Source: Oscillospiraceae bacterium (lineage in GTDB: Bacteria; Bacillota; Clostridia; Oscillospirales; SIG530). Taken from it: a DNA stretch of 47,503 bases. Each line of letters starts with the position of its first letter. The stretch's first letter is position 1. Shown here piece by piece: positions 1 to 8,560 of the stretch. A model generated the notes under the pieces. It had not been told where the DNA came from. It was given only the letters and a program-made list of their open reading frames with translations, and ran no database searches. The DNA is taken from NCBI GenBank assembly GCA_015067075.1, contig SVND01000018.1:1-47503 (forward strand), in the 5' to 3' direction. A program made the translations under genes and the position numbers.

Positions 1-2
1 AG

Positions 3-521
3 TCCTGTGAAGCTAAAGAGCTTTACACCGCTGAAAGCTTTATTAAGCTTTCTCCCGACACGGTTCGTATATATCCGACTGTAGTTTTGCGCGGTACCGC
101 TCTTCATCAAATGATGCTCAGCGGTGAGTACACGCCCCAGAGTGTAGAAAACGCCGTAACCGTATGCAAAAAGCTTTTGATGCGTTTTAATGAAGCGAAC
201 GTAAAAGTCATTCGTTTGGGCTTACACGCCGATGAAAGTCTTACAAGCGGCGACGAGATAGTTGCCGGAGCTTTTCACCCCGCTTTACGCGAGCTTGTGG
301 AAGGCGAATTGATGTACGATGAGCTGTCAAGCTATTTAGCTTTACAGCAATGTAACGGCAAAAAGCTTGCGATCACTGTCGCAAAAGGCTTCACCTCAAA
401 AGCAATAGGGCAAGGAAAGCGAAACACCGAGCGTTTAAAGGAGCTTTACAGCTTAAAAGAGATAAAAGTCAAGGAAAGTGATGCTCTCTGCGGCTTTGAT
501 TTTACCATCGAAATTAAATAA
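3..521 (+). CDS. Elp3-like radical SAM protein, C-terminal part
   Basis: The open frame enters from the left edge (173 codons visible), so the start and the radical SAM Cys cluster lie outside. The visible part has features I associate with the Elp3-like radical SAM family found in Firmicutes: VRIYPTVVLRGTAL, followed by KVIRLGLH and AGAFHPALRELVE. In this family these segments follow the SAM-binding barrel. Clostridial members are stand-alone and their substrate is not established; tRNA modification is assumed by analogy with Elp3. The ATG at position 87 is internal to the family's conserved region and is not the true start. The stop is 16 bp before the next gene, so the genes are probably co-transcribed. 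Family assignment is fairly sure, function is not. Confidence 0.75.
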   Translation, partial: SCEAKELYTAESFIKLSPDTVRIYPTVVLRGTALHQMMLSGEYTPQSVENAVTVCKKLLMRFNEANVKVIRLGLHADESLTSGDEIVAGAFHPALRELVEGELMYDELSSYLALQQCNGKKLAITVAKGFTSKAIGQGKRNTERLKELYSLKEIKVKESDALCGFDFTIEIK

Positions 522-537
522 CGGAGCGTAAACAGAC

Positions 538-1470
538 ATGAAAAAACAAAATAACAAATTGAAAAAGGCGTATATTGCGGCGGTGGTAGCCGTTCCCGTA
601 GTCGTTGCTATCATAGCTTTAATTCTCATTTTACCGAAGCATACAACTGTGGCAAACGCAAGAACACTCATGGCGGACAAGAAGTATTACGACGCCATAA
701 ATATGCTTGAGCAGCTGTGCGAGCAGAACAAAACCTTTTATAAAGGTCGCGTTGCACTTCTTGATGCTTATATGGCTATCGGCAGCTACGACAAGGCAGA
801 CGACGTGCTGGCTTCCTTGAAAAACAAAGAGCTTTCCAAAAAGGATGCCGAAATATACGATACGCATTTGTCGTTTTTAAATAACTATTATTTTACCATA
901 TCCAACATATCTAACATTTGGGATTCCTCTGATTTTGACGGCACGAGACAAGCCATAAAGGATATGCTCAATGAATCACGCTATATGCAGTCGGTAATAT
1001 ATTGGTATCTTTGCGGAACGAGCGAAACGGCGCAGGAAAGCATTGAAAACCTCGAAATATGCATCGAAAAAGATCCCCGTATGCTTTCTGCGTACCTTGC
1101 CTTAGGCAATTTATATAGAACTGTCGGCGATATTGAAAGTGCAAGAAACGTATATAAAGCGGCGCTTGACGTAGATGCAACGGACTGCGGCGGACTTTAC
1201 GGGCTCGGCGTACTTGAGCTTCTTACAGGTGATCCGTCCGTCGCCCTTACAAAAATACAAGCTGTACACGATATGTACGGCAACGTAAACTACATTCCGG
1301 AGGCGTTGGCACTTGCCCTCATCGAAAACGATCAGGGCGAGCAAGCAGATCAGTTTATTGCAGCTTGCAAAGAAACAGAATACACCTTTTCGCAAGCATT
1401 TACAAATTGTTCCCTCGGTTTATCCTCTTTAGAGGATTATTATATGTCACAAGCGAATACCGAGGAGTAA
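538..1470 (+). CDS. Membrane-anchored TPR-repeat protein
   Basis: 310-residue protein with a Lys-rich N terminus, one hydrophobic segment at about residues 11-33, and an extracytoplasmic or cytoplasmic helical-repeat body. Residues about 40-90 and 165-245 show TPR-like spacing, for example the stretch around AYLALGNLYRTVGDIESARNVY. TPRs usually mediate protein-protein contacts; no catalytic motif is visible. A GGAG sits upstream of the ATG. It lies between the Elp3-like gene and the site-2-type protease, 15 bp before the latter, so it is probably in the same operon. The partner is unknown. An assembly or adaptor role for an envelope complex is possible but is inference only. Confidence 0.7.
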   Translation: MKKQNNKLKKAYIAAVVAVPVVVAIIALILILPKHTTVANARTLMADKKYYDAINMLEQLCEQNKTFYKGRVALLDAYMAIGSYDKADDVLASLKNKELSKKDAEIYDTHLSFLNNYYFTISNISNIWDSSDFDGTRQAIKDMLNESRYMQSVIYWYLCGTSETAQESIENLEICIEKDPRMLSAYLALGNLYRTVGDIESARNVYKAALDVDATDCGGLYGLGVLELLTGDPSVALTKIQAVHDMYGNVNYIPEALALALIENDQGEQADQFIAACKETEYTFSQAFTNCSLGLSSLEDYYMSQANTEE

Positions 1471-1485
1471 ATTAAGGAGCATTTA

Positions 1486-2190
1486 ATGAGCATATTTTCA
1501 TCTATTTTAGGGATGTTCAACGTGGAGTCGCTGTTAATAACACTTTTCACTTTACCGTTTTTGATCTTCTCCTTGAGCGTTCACGAATACGCCCATGGAT
1601 ATATTGCAATGAAAATGGGAGACTATACTGCAAAGGCGCACGGAAGATTGACCTTAAACCCGATTGCACATATTGATCCTCTCGGACTTATTGCGCTCGT
1701 CCTTTTTAAGTTTGGCTGGGCAAAGCCTGTCCCTGTAAATCCTTATAACTTTACAAACAGGAAAAAAGGCTATATTCTCGTTTCCTTGGCAGGTCCCATA
1801 TCGAATTTAATACTGACAGTCGGTTTTACCGTAGTATATTTGCTTTTTCTTCTGCTCGTTCCCGCAAATATACTGTTTTCAGGCAATATGGCGATTTATT
1901 ATGTGCGCCAAGTCTTCTCCTATGCAATGTCTATTAACATAGTTTTAGCCATATTCAACCTTATTCCCATACCGCCGCTGGACGGATCTAAAATTTTGGA
2001 GGCGCTTCTTCCTTACAAATACCTTATAAAGGTCGAACGCTTTTTGAACAAAGGTCAATTCGTAATCTTCATACTTTTCATTATTCTTATGAGAATAGGT
2101 ATACTTGACGGATTGTTTGACTTTGTCCTCGGCGGATATTTCCGTCTTTTGAATCCCATTATAAACGCCATACTTTTACTGAAGTTTTAA
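1486..2190 (+). CDS. Site-2-type zinc metalloprotease (M50 family)
   Basis: 234 residues, strongly hydrophobic, with the M50 zinc signature HEYAH at about residues 33-37 in the first membrane region and the second conserved motif PPLDGSKIL at about 164-172, whose Asp is the third zinc ligand in the family. The segment NPIAHIDPLG is also typical of the short YwhC/Rip-type members, which lack a PDZ domain. Such proteases cut transmembrane segments inside the bilayer; the substrate cannot be read from the sequence. Start ATG with AAGGAG at good spacing. It directly precedes scpA, a gene order common in Clostridia, and this supports a housekeeping assignment. Confidence 0.85.
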   Translation: MSIFSSILGMFNVESLLITLFTLPFLIFSLSVHEYAHGYIAMKMGDYTAKAHGRLTLNPIAHIDPLGLIALVLFKFGWAKPVPVNPYNFTNRKKGYILVSLAGPISNLILTVGFTVVYLLFLLLVPANILFSGNMAIYYVRQVFSYAMSINIVLAIFNLIPIPPLDGSKILEALLPYKYLIKVERFLNKGQFVIFILFIILMRIGILDGLFDFVLGGYFRLLNPIINAILLLKF

Positions 2191-2208
2191 CAGAAAGGAG
2201 TACCGCGC

Positions 2209-2940
2209 TTGGAAGAGCTTCAATTAAAATTTGAGCTGTTTGAAGGACCGCTCGATCTGCTTTTAAGTCTTATTGAAAAGCACAAGCTGAATATTTTTGA
2301 CATTCCCATAGCGTCTGTACTCGAGCAGTATATGGAATACATCGGTACTTTACAGCAGATGGACCTTGAGGTCGCAAGCGAATTTATAACCATGGCGTCA
2401 CAGCTTTTGCTTATAAAATCGCAGATGCTCTTGCCGAAGCCGCCGAAGGAAGATCCGCGAATGCCCCTTGTGCAGTCACTTTTGGAATACAAAAAGTACA
2501 AGGAATTGGCTGAAAAAATGGCTGTTATGAGTGCGGAAGCCGCAGGGAAAAGAGTAAAATCTCCCGATGAAATCGAGCCTGATAAGCGATACAAGAAAAC
2601 TCACAAGGTAGAGGAGCTTTCTGCAGCGTACAACAACGCCGCAAAGCGCGTTAAGTACAAATTGCCGCCGCCTGTAACGACCTTTACTGCGCTTGTTACA
2701 CAAAAAATAATATCCATCAGACAAAAGATGATATATTACTTCCGCTTGATAATCAAAGAACGAAAGATAAGCTTTAAAAAGACACTTGAAAAAGCCGAGT
2801 CACGCGACGATATCGTGGCATCATTTCTTGCCGTGCTTGAGCTTGCGCGCTCTAAAAAGCTCGAAACCGTCCAATGCGGCGACGATATTTCAATATCAAC
2901 CGTAAAAAAGAGAAAGGGTAAGGAGGAGCAAGATGACTAA
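2209..2940 (+). CDS. scpA: Segregation and condensation protein A (kleisin)
   Basis: ScpA is the kleisin that bridges the SMC heads and, with ScpB, forms the bacterial condensin that compacts and segregates chromosomes. The 243-residue product opens with the diagnostic LKFELFEGPLDLLLSLIEKH segment, the N-terminal domain that binds the SMC neck, followed by a charged middle and a C-terminal winged-helix region around residues 175-225. Start is TTG at 2209, placed by a strong AGAAAGGAG at 2192-2200. The 3' end overlaps scpB by 8 bp, which suggests translational coupling. Length is normal for the family. Confidence 0.95.
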   Translation: MEELQLKFELFEGPLDLLLSLIEKHKLNIFDIPIASVLEQYMEYIGTLQQMDLEVASEFITMASQLLLIKSQMLLPKPPKEDPRMPLVQSLLEYKKYKELAEKMAVMSAEAAGKRVKSPDEIEPDKRYKKTHKVEELSAAYNNAAKRVKYKLPPPVTTFTALVTQKIISIRQKMIYYFRLIIKERKISFKKTLEKAESRDDIVASFLAVLELARSKKLETVQCGDDISISTVKKRKGKEEQDD

Positions 2941-3529
2941 CGGAGAAAATTTCAATATAAATTCAGCCATTGAGGCTATCCTTTTTGCATCGGGAACACC
3001 GATACCCGTTCAAAAAATCGCAGAAGCGCTCGAAATGGATATAACCGAGCTTAACGCCGTCGTTGACGAGCTTATTGACTTGTACAACAGCTCTGAACGC
3101 GGTCTTATGATACTGCGCCTTGAAGAAAGCTTACAGCTTTGCACTCGTTCGCAGTATGCGGAGCATATCCGTCTTGCCCTTGATAACAGAAGAAACTCGC
3201 CGCTCTCTAACGCCGCTATGGAATCTCTCGCTATAATTGCGTACAATCAGCCTGTAACTCGCTCGTACGTTGAGCAAATACGCGGTGTCGATTCGGGTGC
3301 CGTCGTTGCAAATCTGGTTGAAAAAGGTCTTTTGCAAGAGGTTGGCCGTCTTGATGCACCCGGCAGACCGATATTGTACGGTACGACAGTTGACTTTTTA
3401 CGTTGCTTCGGTATTTCATCTCTTGACGAGCTGCCCGATATTGAACGTATCATTCCCGAGGAGGGACAAGTTCCCGACCAGCAGGTGCTCAGCATATTCA
3501 GGGAAGACGCCGACGATACGGAGGAATAA
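2933..3529 (+). CDS. scpB: Segregation and condensation protein B
   Basis: ScpB dimers bind the linker of ScpA in the SMC-ScpAB condensin. The 198-residue product contains two winged-helix domains: residues about 8-85, starting with IEAILFASGTPIPVQKIAEAL, and about 90-165, with the family hallmark ESLAIIAYNQPVTR and then GRPILYGTT. The ATG lies inside the end of scpA (8-bp overlap) with GGAGGAGC just upstream, so expression is probably coupled. The acidic tail after about residue 170 is typical. Nothing is missing. Confidence 0.95.
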   Translation: MTNGENFNINSAIEAILFASGTPIPVQKIAEALEMDITELNAVVDELIDLYNSSERGLMILRLEESLQLCTRSQYAEHIRLALDNRRNSPLSNAAMESLAIIAYNQPVTRSYVEQIRGVDSGAVVANLVEKGLLQEVGRLDAPGRPILYGTTVDFLRCFGISSLDELPDIERIIPEEGQVPDQQVLSIFREDADDTEE

Positions 3530-3532
3530 TAC

Positions 3533-4153
3533 GTGAAGGTATTTCTTTGGGTATTGATTGCCATAGGTATACTTATTTCGGCAGTTATCTTATTGCTTGT
3601 GATAATTCTTTTTCTAAATGTCGGTGTAATTATTGAATATAACGACTCGCTTTCGTTCAAAATTAAAGTAGCTTTTTTTGATTTAACAAAGCATATTTTG
3701 AAGGACAATAAGTCTGAAAAAGACACAGACGATAAAAAGAAGAAAACTTCGCCTGTTAAAAAGCGTGCCGATGAGGTCAAAGAAAGTATTCCCAAGCAGG
3801 AGAAGAAAAGTCTTGATATTCCCTATATTCTCGGACTCATCAGCCGTTTTATTGAGGAAGTAAAGAAAGGCTTTTTCAAAAAGATCGTTATCCAAAAAGC
3901 ACGCATTCACATTGTCAGCGCAGGGGAGGATGCCGCGCAAACAGCCATAAATTACGGCAGAATTTGTGCCGCGCTTTACCCCATAATCGGATTTATCGAC
4001 AATGAATGCCGTGTAAAGGAAAAAGATATCCGTGTTCAAGCTGATTTTACTCAGCCAAAGAGCACAGCCGATATATATTTACATTTAAAGCTTCGCAGCT
4101 TTCATATAGCTTTACTTGCACTTAAACTATTTTTAGGAGGAGAAAAACAATGA
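3533..4153 (+). CDS. DUF2953-family membrane protein
   Basis: 206 residues starting from GTG at 3533, with an N-terminal membrane helix at about residues 3-29 and a Lys/Glu-rich middle. The C-terminal half (INYGRICAALYPIIGFID, then a basic amphipathic end) resembles DUF2953. These small proteins sit next to gerW/ytfJ in many spore-forming Clostridia and Bacilli; their molecular role is unknown. The gene overlaps the following GerW gene by 4 bp (stop TGA in ATGA), a classic coupled arrangement that strongly links the two proteins. The assignment rests on shape and position more than on motifs. Confidence 0.7.
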   Translation: MKVFLWVLIAIGILISAVILLLVIILFLNVGVIIEYNDSLSFKIKVAFFDLTKHILKDNKSEKDTDDKKKKTSPVKKRADEVKESIPKQEKKSLDIPYILGLISRFIEEVKKGFFKKIVIQKARIHIVSAGEDAAQTAINYGRICAALYPIIGFIDNECRVKEKDIRVQADFTQPKSTADIYLHLKLRSFHIALLALKLFLGGEKQ

Positions 4154-4569
4154 GTGACCATCCCATCGAATCCCTTATGCAAACAGCAATGAACAATATT
4201 AAGGAGATCGTTGACGTTAACACCGTTATCGGTAAGCCTATAGTTTCGCCCGACGGAACGACCATAATCCCCGTATCAAAGGTCAGCTTCGGCTTTGCTT
4301 CAGGCGGCTCTGATTTTAACACAAAAAATCCCATGCCCGAAAAGCCTGCCAACTTCGGAGGCGGAAGCGGTGCAGGTGTTTCTATTAACCCTATCGCTTT
4401 TATCGTTATTTCAAACGGTGACGTTAAGCTTTTACAGCTTTCCGAAGCAGGCAACGTACAGGACAGAGCTGTAGCTATGGTTCCTGAGCTGGTAGATAAG
4501 ATCACTGCGCTTTTCAAAAAGGACAAAAAACAAGAAGAAAACACAGCAACTACAGAAAAAGCAGAATAA
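4150..4569 (+). CDS. gerW: Spore protein GerW/YtfJ family
   Basis: 139 residues with the almost invariant family core: an N-terminal PIESLMQTAMNNIKEIVDVN segment, then VIGKPIVSPDGTTIIPVSKVSFGFA and a Gly-rich stretch with GGGSGAGVSI. The C-terminal helix and Lys-rich tail are also typical. In Bacillus the homologue is made in the forespore and is needed for germination with some germinants; biochemistry is unknown. It overlaps the DUF2953 gene by 4 bp. Presence of the pair indicates a spore-forming ancestry, though many gut Clostridia keep it without obvious sporulation. Confidence 0.92.
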   Translation: MSDHPIESLMQTAMNNIKEIVDVNTVIGKPIVSPDGTTIIPVSKVSFGFASGGSDFNTKNPMPEKPANFGGGSGAGVSINPIAFIVISNGDVKLLQLSEAGNVQDRAVAMVPELVDKITALFKKDKKQEENTATTEKAE

Positions 4570-4584
4570 TATTTTGTATATATT

Positions 4585-4629
4585 TTACCCTCATATCATA
4601 GATTGTTATATCTTATTATATGAGGGTAA
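4585..4629 (+). promoter_or_regulatory. Hairpin enclosing the ribosome site of the carboxypeptidase gene
   Basis: A perfect 12-bp inverted repeat: TTACCCTCATAT at 4585-4596 and ATATGAGGGTAA at 4618-4629, separated by 21 bases. The right arm contains GAGGG, the only plausible Shine-Dalgarno sequence for the ATG at 4635, so in RNA the fold would hide the ribosome site. There is no T-run after it, which argues against a simple terminator for the upstream gene. Confidence 0.55.
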
Positions 4630-4634
4630 TCAGT

Positions 4635-5759
4635 ATGAAAAAATTTATATGCTTCATCGTTATTTTCACCTTGTTTTTCATAGAAAGCTTTGATGTTTTC
4701 GCTGATAATACGCCAACGGGACTTTCTGCCGCTTCTGCAATTTTGATCGAAGCATCATCGGGTACTGTTGTTTTCGAAAAAAGCGCAAGCGCAAAGCTTC
4801 CCATGGCAAGCACCACAAAAATAATGACAGCTCTCGTTGTCGCCGAGGAGTGCGACCTTGACGAAACCGTCGTTATAACGGAAAGCGGTATTAAAACACA
4901 CGGTTCGTCAATGTATCTTAAAGCAGGGGAGCGCCTGACTGTAAAGGAGCTGCTTTATGGGCTTATGCTGGCTTCGGGAAACGATGCGGCACTTATGCTT
5001 GCTGAATACGTTGCAGGCGGTGAGCAGGCTTTTTCGAAGCTTATGAATATCAAAGCGCAAAAGCTCGGTTTAAAAAGCACTTCCTTTGAAAACGCCAGCG
5101 GTCTTGACGGTGAAAACCATTATACAACGGCGCATGAGCTTGCCCTTATGGCTCGACAAGCGCTGTTTAATGAAGTGCTTGCCGATATAATGTCGACAAA
5201 AACCATATCCGTTCATTATGAAAACAAGGAAAATTGCCGTCATTTAAAAAATCACAACAGACTTTTATGGACGTATGACGGCACAATAGGCGTTAAAACG
5301 GGCTTTACTAAAAAAGCAGGGCGTTGCCTCGTTTCCGCCGCCGAAAGAAACGGTGTAAAGCTCATCGCCGTTACACTCAATGCACCAAACGATTGGAACG
5401 ACCATAAAACGCTTTTAGATTACGGCTTTTCAAAGGTATCAAGCAAAATCATCAATAAAAGGGGCGAGCGCGCCGTTTCTTTACCTGTTATATCGGGATA
5501 CGCAGAAAGTGTAGATTGCGTTTTCGCTGATGATATTAAAGCCATCACCGTCGACGGTGCCGTATGCAGTAGCATCACTATCGAAGCACCGCAGTTTATA
5601 TTTGCACCTATAGAGAAAGGTCAGCTTGTCGGTAAAGCCGTCGTTCGCGGCAACGACGGACAAATAATTACCGAAACGGAAATATTAGCCGATAAAAACA
5701 TTGAGCTTAAATCAAAAAAGAAAACTATTTTCGATAAAATTTTAGATATATTCAGATAA
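4635..5759 (+). CDS. D-alanyl-D-alanine carboxypeptidase (S11 family)
   Basis: Penicillin-binding protein of the DacA/DacB/DacF type that removes the terminal D-Ala from peptidoglycan stem peptides outside the membrane. The three active-site motifs are present: SxxK in MASTTKIM (about residues 56-63), SGN about 55 residues later, and KTG in GVKTGFTKKAG. After the catalytic domain there is a C-terminal beta domain and a basic amphipathic end, as expected for membrane association. Residues 1-24 form a signal peptide ending near VFA. I place the start at 4635 because GAGGG lies 8 bases upstream; the in-frame ATG at 4620 overlaps that site. The position after scpAB and before rluB resembles the dacB locus of Bacillus. 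Confidence 0.9.
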   Translation: MKKFICFIVIFTLFFIESFDVFADNTPTGLSAASAILIEASSGTVVFEKSASAKLPMASTTKIMTALVVAEECDLDETVVITESGIKTHGSSMYLKAGERLTVKELLYGLMLASGNDAALMLAEYVAGGEQAFSKLMNIKAQKLGLKSTSFENASGLDGENHYTTAHELALMARQALFNEVLADIMSTKTISVHYENKENCRHLKNHNRLLWTYDGTIGVKTGFTKKAGRCLVSAAERNGVKLIAVTLNAPNDWNDHKTLLDYGFSKVSSKIINKRGERAVSLPVISGYAESVDCVFADDIKAITVDGAVCSSITIEAPQFIFAPIEKGQLVGKAVVRGNDGQIITETEILADKNIELKSKKKTIFDKILDIFR

Positions 5760-5781
5760 AAATATGAAGGGAAGTATTGTT

Positions 5782-6507
5782 TTGGAGGAAAAAGGACGTA
5801 TAAGAGTACAAAAGTATATATCCGAATGCGGAATAATGTCACGCCGTGCCGCTGAAAAGGAAATTGAAGCAGGACACGTTAAGATAAATGGCGTCGTCGC
5901 GAATTTAGGCGCAACCTGTGACCCATATAACGACAAGGTCGAGGTCAACGGTAAAGCGCTTAAAACATCCTTCGACGAAAAGGTCTACGTTGCAATTTAC
6001 AAGCCTCGCGGATTCGTTACGACAATGAAGGATCAGGACGGAAGAAAAACCGTTTGTGATCTCGTCAAGGATGTAAAGACGAGAATTTACCCTGTCGGCA
6101 GACTTGACATGGTTTCCGAAGGTCTTTTGATCATGACAAACGACGGTGAGCTTACAAATAAGCTTACCCATCCCAGCCACGAGATAGAAAAGCTTTATCA
6201 CGTTACGATAAAAGGTTTTATAAAAGACGATGATCTGCGTACTCTCAACGAAAGTATGGTTATCGACGGCTACGAGATACAGCCCGCAACAGTTGAAGTC
6301 ATAAAGCGTCTTGAGGACAGAACCGTTTTACGCTTCATAATACACGAGGGACGTAACAGACAGATAAGAAAAATGCTTGAGCAAGTCGGACTTGAAGCGG
6401 CAAGACTCAAGAGAGTTGCCATAGGCGAAGTAAACTTAGGCAGATTGGATATCGGCAAGTGGCGTTATCTCACGGAAAAAGAGATAGCGTACCTTCAAAA
6501 GCTGTAA
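5782..6507 (+). CDS. rluB: 16S/23S rRNA pseudouridine synthase, RsuA/RluB family
   Basis: About 241 residues. The N-terminal S4 RNA-binding domain is visible in IRVQKYISECGIMSRRAAEKEI and VKINGVVA. The catalytic motif is GRLDMVSEGLLIMTNDG with the nucleophilic Asp in GRLD, and the C terminus has the conserved EGRNRQIRKML segment. The family isomerises a uridine in 23S rRNA (RluB) or 16S rRNA (RsuA); position next to scpAB and a dac gene favours RluB. The start is uncertain: ATG at 5764 has no ribosome site, while TTG at 5782 has GAAGGGAAG upstream and gives the usual N terminus, so I prefer TTG. Confidence 0.88.
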   Translation: MEEKGRIRVQKYISECGIMSRRAAEKEIEAGHVKINGVVANLGATCDPYNDKVEVNGKALKTSFDEKVYVAIYKPRGFVTTMKDQDGRKTVCDLVKDVKTRIYPVGRLDMVSEGLLIMTNDGELTNKLTHPSHEIEKLYHVTIKGFIKDDDLRTLNESMVIDGYEIQPATVEVIKRLEDRTVLRFIIHEGRNRQIRKMLEQVGLEAARLKRVAIGEVNLGRLDIGKWRYLTEKEIAYLQKL

Positions 6508-6522
6508 AAAGGGGATGAAATT

Positions 6523-6903
6523 ATGATCTCCATTTTAAAGACAGATGATAAAACGGCAGAAAAGCTTTTTTTGCAAGAGGGGATAGCGCTTACAGACGGC
6601 TACGGCGCATATGCCGCCACTGACGGCGATGAAATTATAGGCTTTGCGCTGTTTGCAAACAAAAAGGAATATGGGGAAGTCTTTTTTCTGAAAAGCCTTT
6701 CAGGTCCTTTGGACAAGCTTTCCGATTCTGTCTTCAGAGCAGTATTGAACCATTTTGATTATAATGGTATAAAGGATATTTATTTTAATACCGATAATAT
6801 AATTTCACATATTTCAAAAATGAAATATAAAGCAGAGGCAAAGGAAAAGGGTATATATATAAATACCGATGAATTTTTTTCAAAAAAATGCGAAAATCAT
6901 TGA
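6523..6903 (+). CDS. Small GNAT-like acetyltransferase fold protein
   Basis: 126 residues. The pattern resembles a shortened GNAT domain: an acidic N-terminal helix, the beta pair AYAATDGDEIIGFALFA at about residues 27-43, then EVFFLKSLSGP and a C-terminal helix-strand with YFNTDNIISHISKMKYKAE. The usual acetyl-CoA loop (Q/RxxGxG/A) is not evident, so enzymatic activity is doubtful. Similar short proteins follow rluB in related Clostridia as far as I recall. Ribosome site AAAAAGGGGATG precedes the start with 16 bp from the rluB stop, so it is probably the last gene of this operon. Confidence 0.55.
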   Translation: MISILKTDDKTAEKLFLQEGIALTDGYGAYAATDGDEIIGFALFANKKEYGEVFFLKSLSGPLDKLSDSVFRAVLNHFDYNGIKDIYFNTDNIISHISKMKYKAEAKEKGIYINTDEFFSKKCENH

Positions 6904-6912
6904 AAAAAAAAC

Positions 6913-6941
6913 TTGATTTATGTCGCAAAATGATGTATAAT
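6913..6941 (+). promoter_or_regulatory. Sigma-A promoter of the decarboxylase operon
   Basis: TTGATT at 6913-6918 and a perfect TATAAT at 6936-6941 with 17-bp spacing. Transcription would start near 6948, leaving a leader of about 125 nt before the first gene, in which I recognise no known riboswitch. Confidence 0.7.
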
Positions 6942-7071
6942 TCGATTATAATGGGGACAAAGTAGTAATTTACCACAAATAAGCTCCATTTAAACAAATA
7001 ATACGGTAAAATATCGCGAAAAAACGGTATTTTGCCGATTTTGCAATATCTATCGGAAGGAAGGATAAATT

Positions 7072-8544
7072 ATGAGTGACAGACCCGCAATCGAAAAGCT
7101 TTTCGATTACAAAAGCCAAATAGCTTCTCAAAGAGAAAAGGCTACTGAGGCTGTCCACAAAATGTCCAAATATACGGCTCGCGAAAGACTTGCCGCATTA
7201 TTTGACGAAAATTCATTTGTTGAAACAAACGCATTCGTAAAATGTGCAAACGGTGCAGCTGATGAAGCGGTTGTAACAGGCTACGGTGCAGTTGCAGGCA
7301 GACTCGTTTTCGCCTTTGCGCAGGATCCCGTTGTCGACGGCGGTGCTATGAGCGAAAAGGCAGCGAAGAAAATATGCGCCGTTATCGATATGGCTGTTGA
7401 AAATCAGGCACCCGTTGTTGCTGTCCTTGACTCCAACGGCGGCAGAGTAACAGAAGGCGTTGCTCTTTTGAATGCATACGGAACAGTTCTTTGCGCTCTT
7501 ACAAAAGCATCGGGAAGTGTTCCCGTAATCGCCGCTGTTGCAGGCACTTGTGCAGGTGTCAGCACATTGATCGCCAAAACTGCTGATTTCGTAGTTATGA
7601 GCGCGGAAAAAGGCGAGATGTTCATCAATTCTCCCGCCGTACTTAAGGCAACGGGAACGAAAGTGCCCGAAAACGTAGGCACAGCTGATTTCGCTTTGGA
7701 AAACGGATACACATCTATCGTTGCCGCAAACGAGGGTGAGCTTTTCGCAAAGGTACGTCAGCTTATAAACTATTTGCCGCAAAATTACCTTGACGGAACT
7801 GACGTTGCGATCGCATCCGACGATGCAGAGCGCGTTGACTACGCTCTTTTAGACAACAGCGATACAAGATCCGTTCTTAACTCCATTGCCGACTTCGGAA
7901 GCATTTTAGAGCTTTCCGCTTCATATGCAACGGAGATAACGACTGCATTTATCCGTCTTAACGGTGCAGTTGTCGGCGCTGTAGCAAACACAGGCGCATC
8001 CATCACATCCGCAAGCGCAAAGAAAGCCGCAAAGTTTATTTCCTTCTGCGACGCTTATTCTATTCCCGTGCTCACCTTGGTCGATACTGATAGCTTTGAG
8101 TTCGGCGTTGAAAGCGGATGTGCCGTAAGCAATTATACAGCTTTGTCAGCCGCTTACGCTTCAGCTACAACGGCAAAGGTAACTCTTATAACAGGTAAGG
8201 CATACGGCTCAGCTTACATCGCTATGGGTTCAAAATCCCTCGGCGCTGATATAGTATATGCGCTTCCCACAGCTCAAATAAGCGTTATGGAGCCTTCTGC
8301 CGCTGCAACTTTCCTCATGGAGGAAAAGCTTGCCGACTCTAAAAATCCCATCGAAGACAGAGCAAAGCTTATCGCTGAATATACAGCTGAATTTGCTTCT
8401 CCGTATAAAGCCGCTTTTGAAGGCCTTGTAGATAATGTTATTTCTCCCGAAAGCACACGCGCTTATATAGTTTCCGCTGTTGAAGCTCTTGCTTTCAAAA
8501 ACAAGATAGCATTGCCTAAAAAGCATACGACAGTTTTTAACTAA
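7072..8544 (+). CDS. Divergent CoA-type carboxyltransferase (MmdA/PccB-like)
   Basis: 490 residues, with the two crotonase-like halves of the acyl-CoA carboxyltransferase family (methylmalonyl-CoA decarboxylase alpha, transcarboxylase 12S, PccB). Typical traces are TARERLAALFDE near residue 35, GRLVFAFAQDPVVDGGAMSEKAAKKI at about 76-101, and in the second half KVTLITGKAYGSAYIAMGSKSLGADI near 370-395. Several canonical motifs are altered: the usual DSGGARIQEG reads DSNGGRVTEG, and the usual DTPGFLPG reads DTDSFEFG. It would move carboxyl between biotin and an acyl-CoA, but which acyl-CoA is not clear. It is the first gene of a five-gene unit with OadG, biotin carrier, OadB and a 5S subunit, all on the cytoplasmic face of a membrane complex. 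Confidence 0.85.
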   Translation: MSDRPAIEKLFDYKSQIASQREKATEAVHKMSKYTARERLAALFDENSFVETNAFVKCANGAADEAVVTGYGAVAGRLVFAFAQDPVVDGGAMSEKAAKKICAVIDMAVENQAPVVAVLDSNGGRVTEGVALLNAYGTVLCALTKASGSVPVIAAVAGTCAGVSTLIAKTADFVVMSAEKGEMFINSPAVLKATGTKVPENVGTADFALENGYTSIVAANEGELFAKVRQLINYLPQNYLDGTDVAIASDDAERVDYALLDNSDTRSVLNSIADFGSILELSASYATEITTAFIRLNGAVVGAVANTGASITSASAKKAAKFISFCDAYSIPVLTLVDTDSFEFGVESGCAVSNYTALSAAYASATTAKVTLITGKAYGSAYIAMGSKSLGADIVYALPTAQISVMEPSAAATFLMEEKLADSKNPIEDRAKLIAEYTAEFASPYKAAFEGLVDNVISPESTRAYIVSAVEALAFKNKIALPKKHTTVFN

Positions 8545-8560
8545 AGAAAGGGTGTAGATT

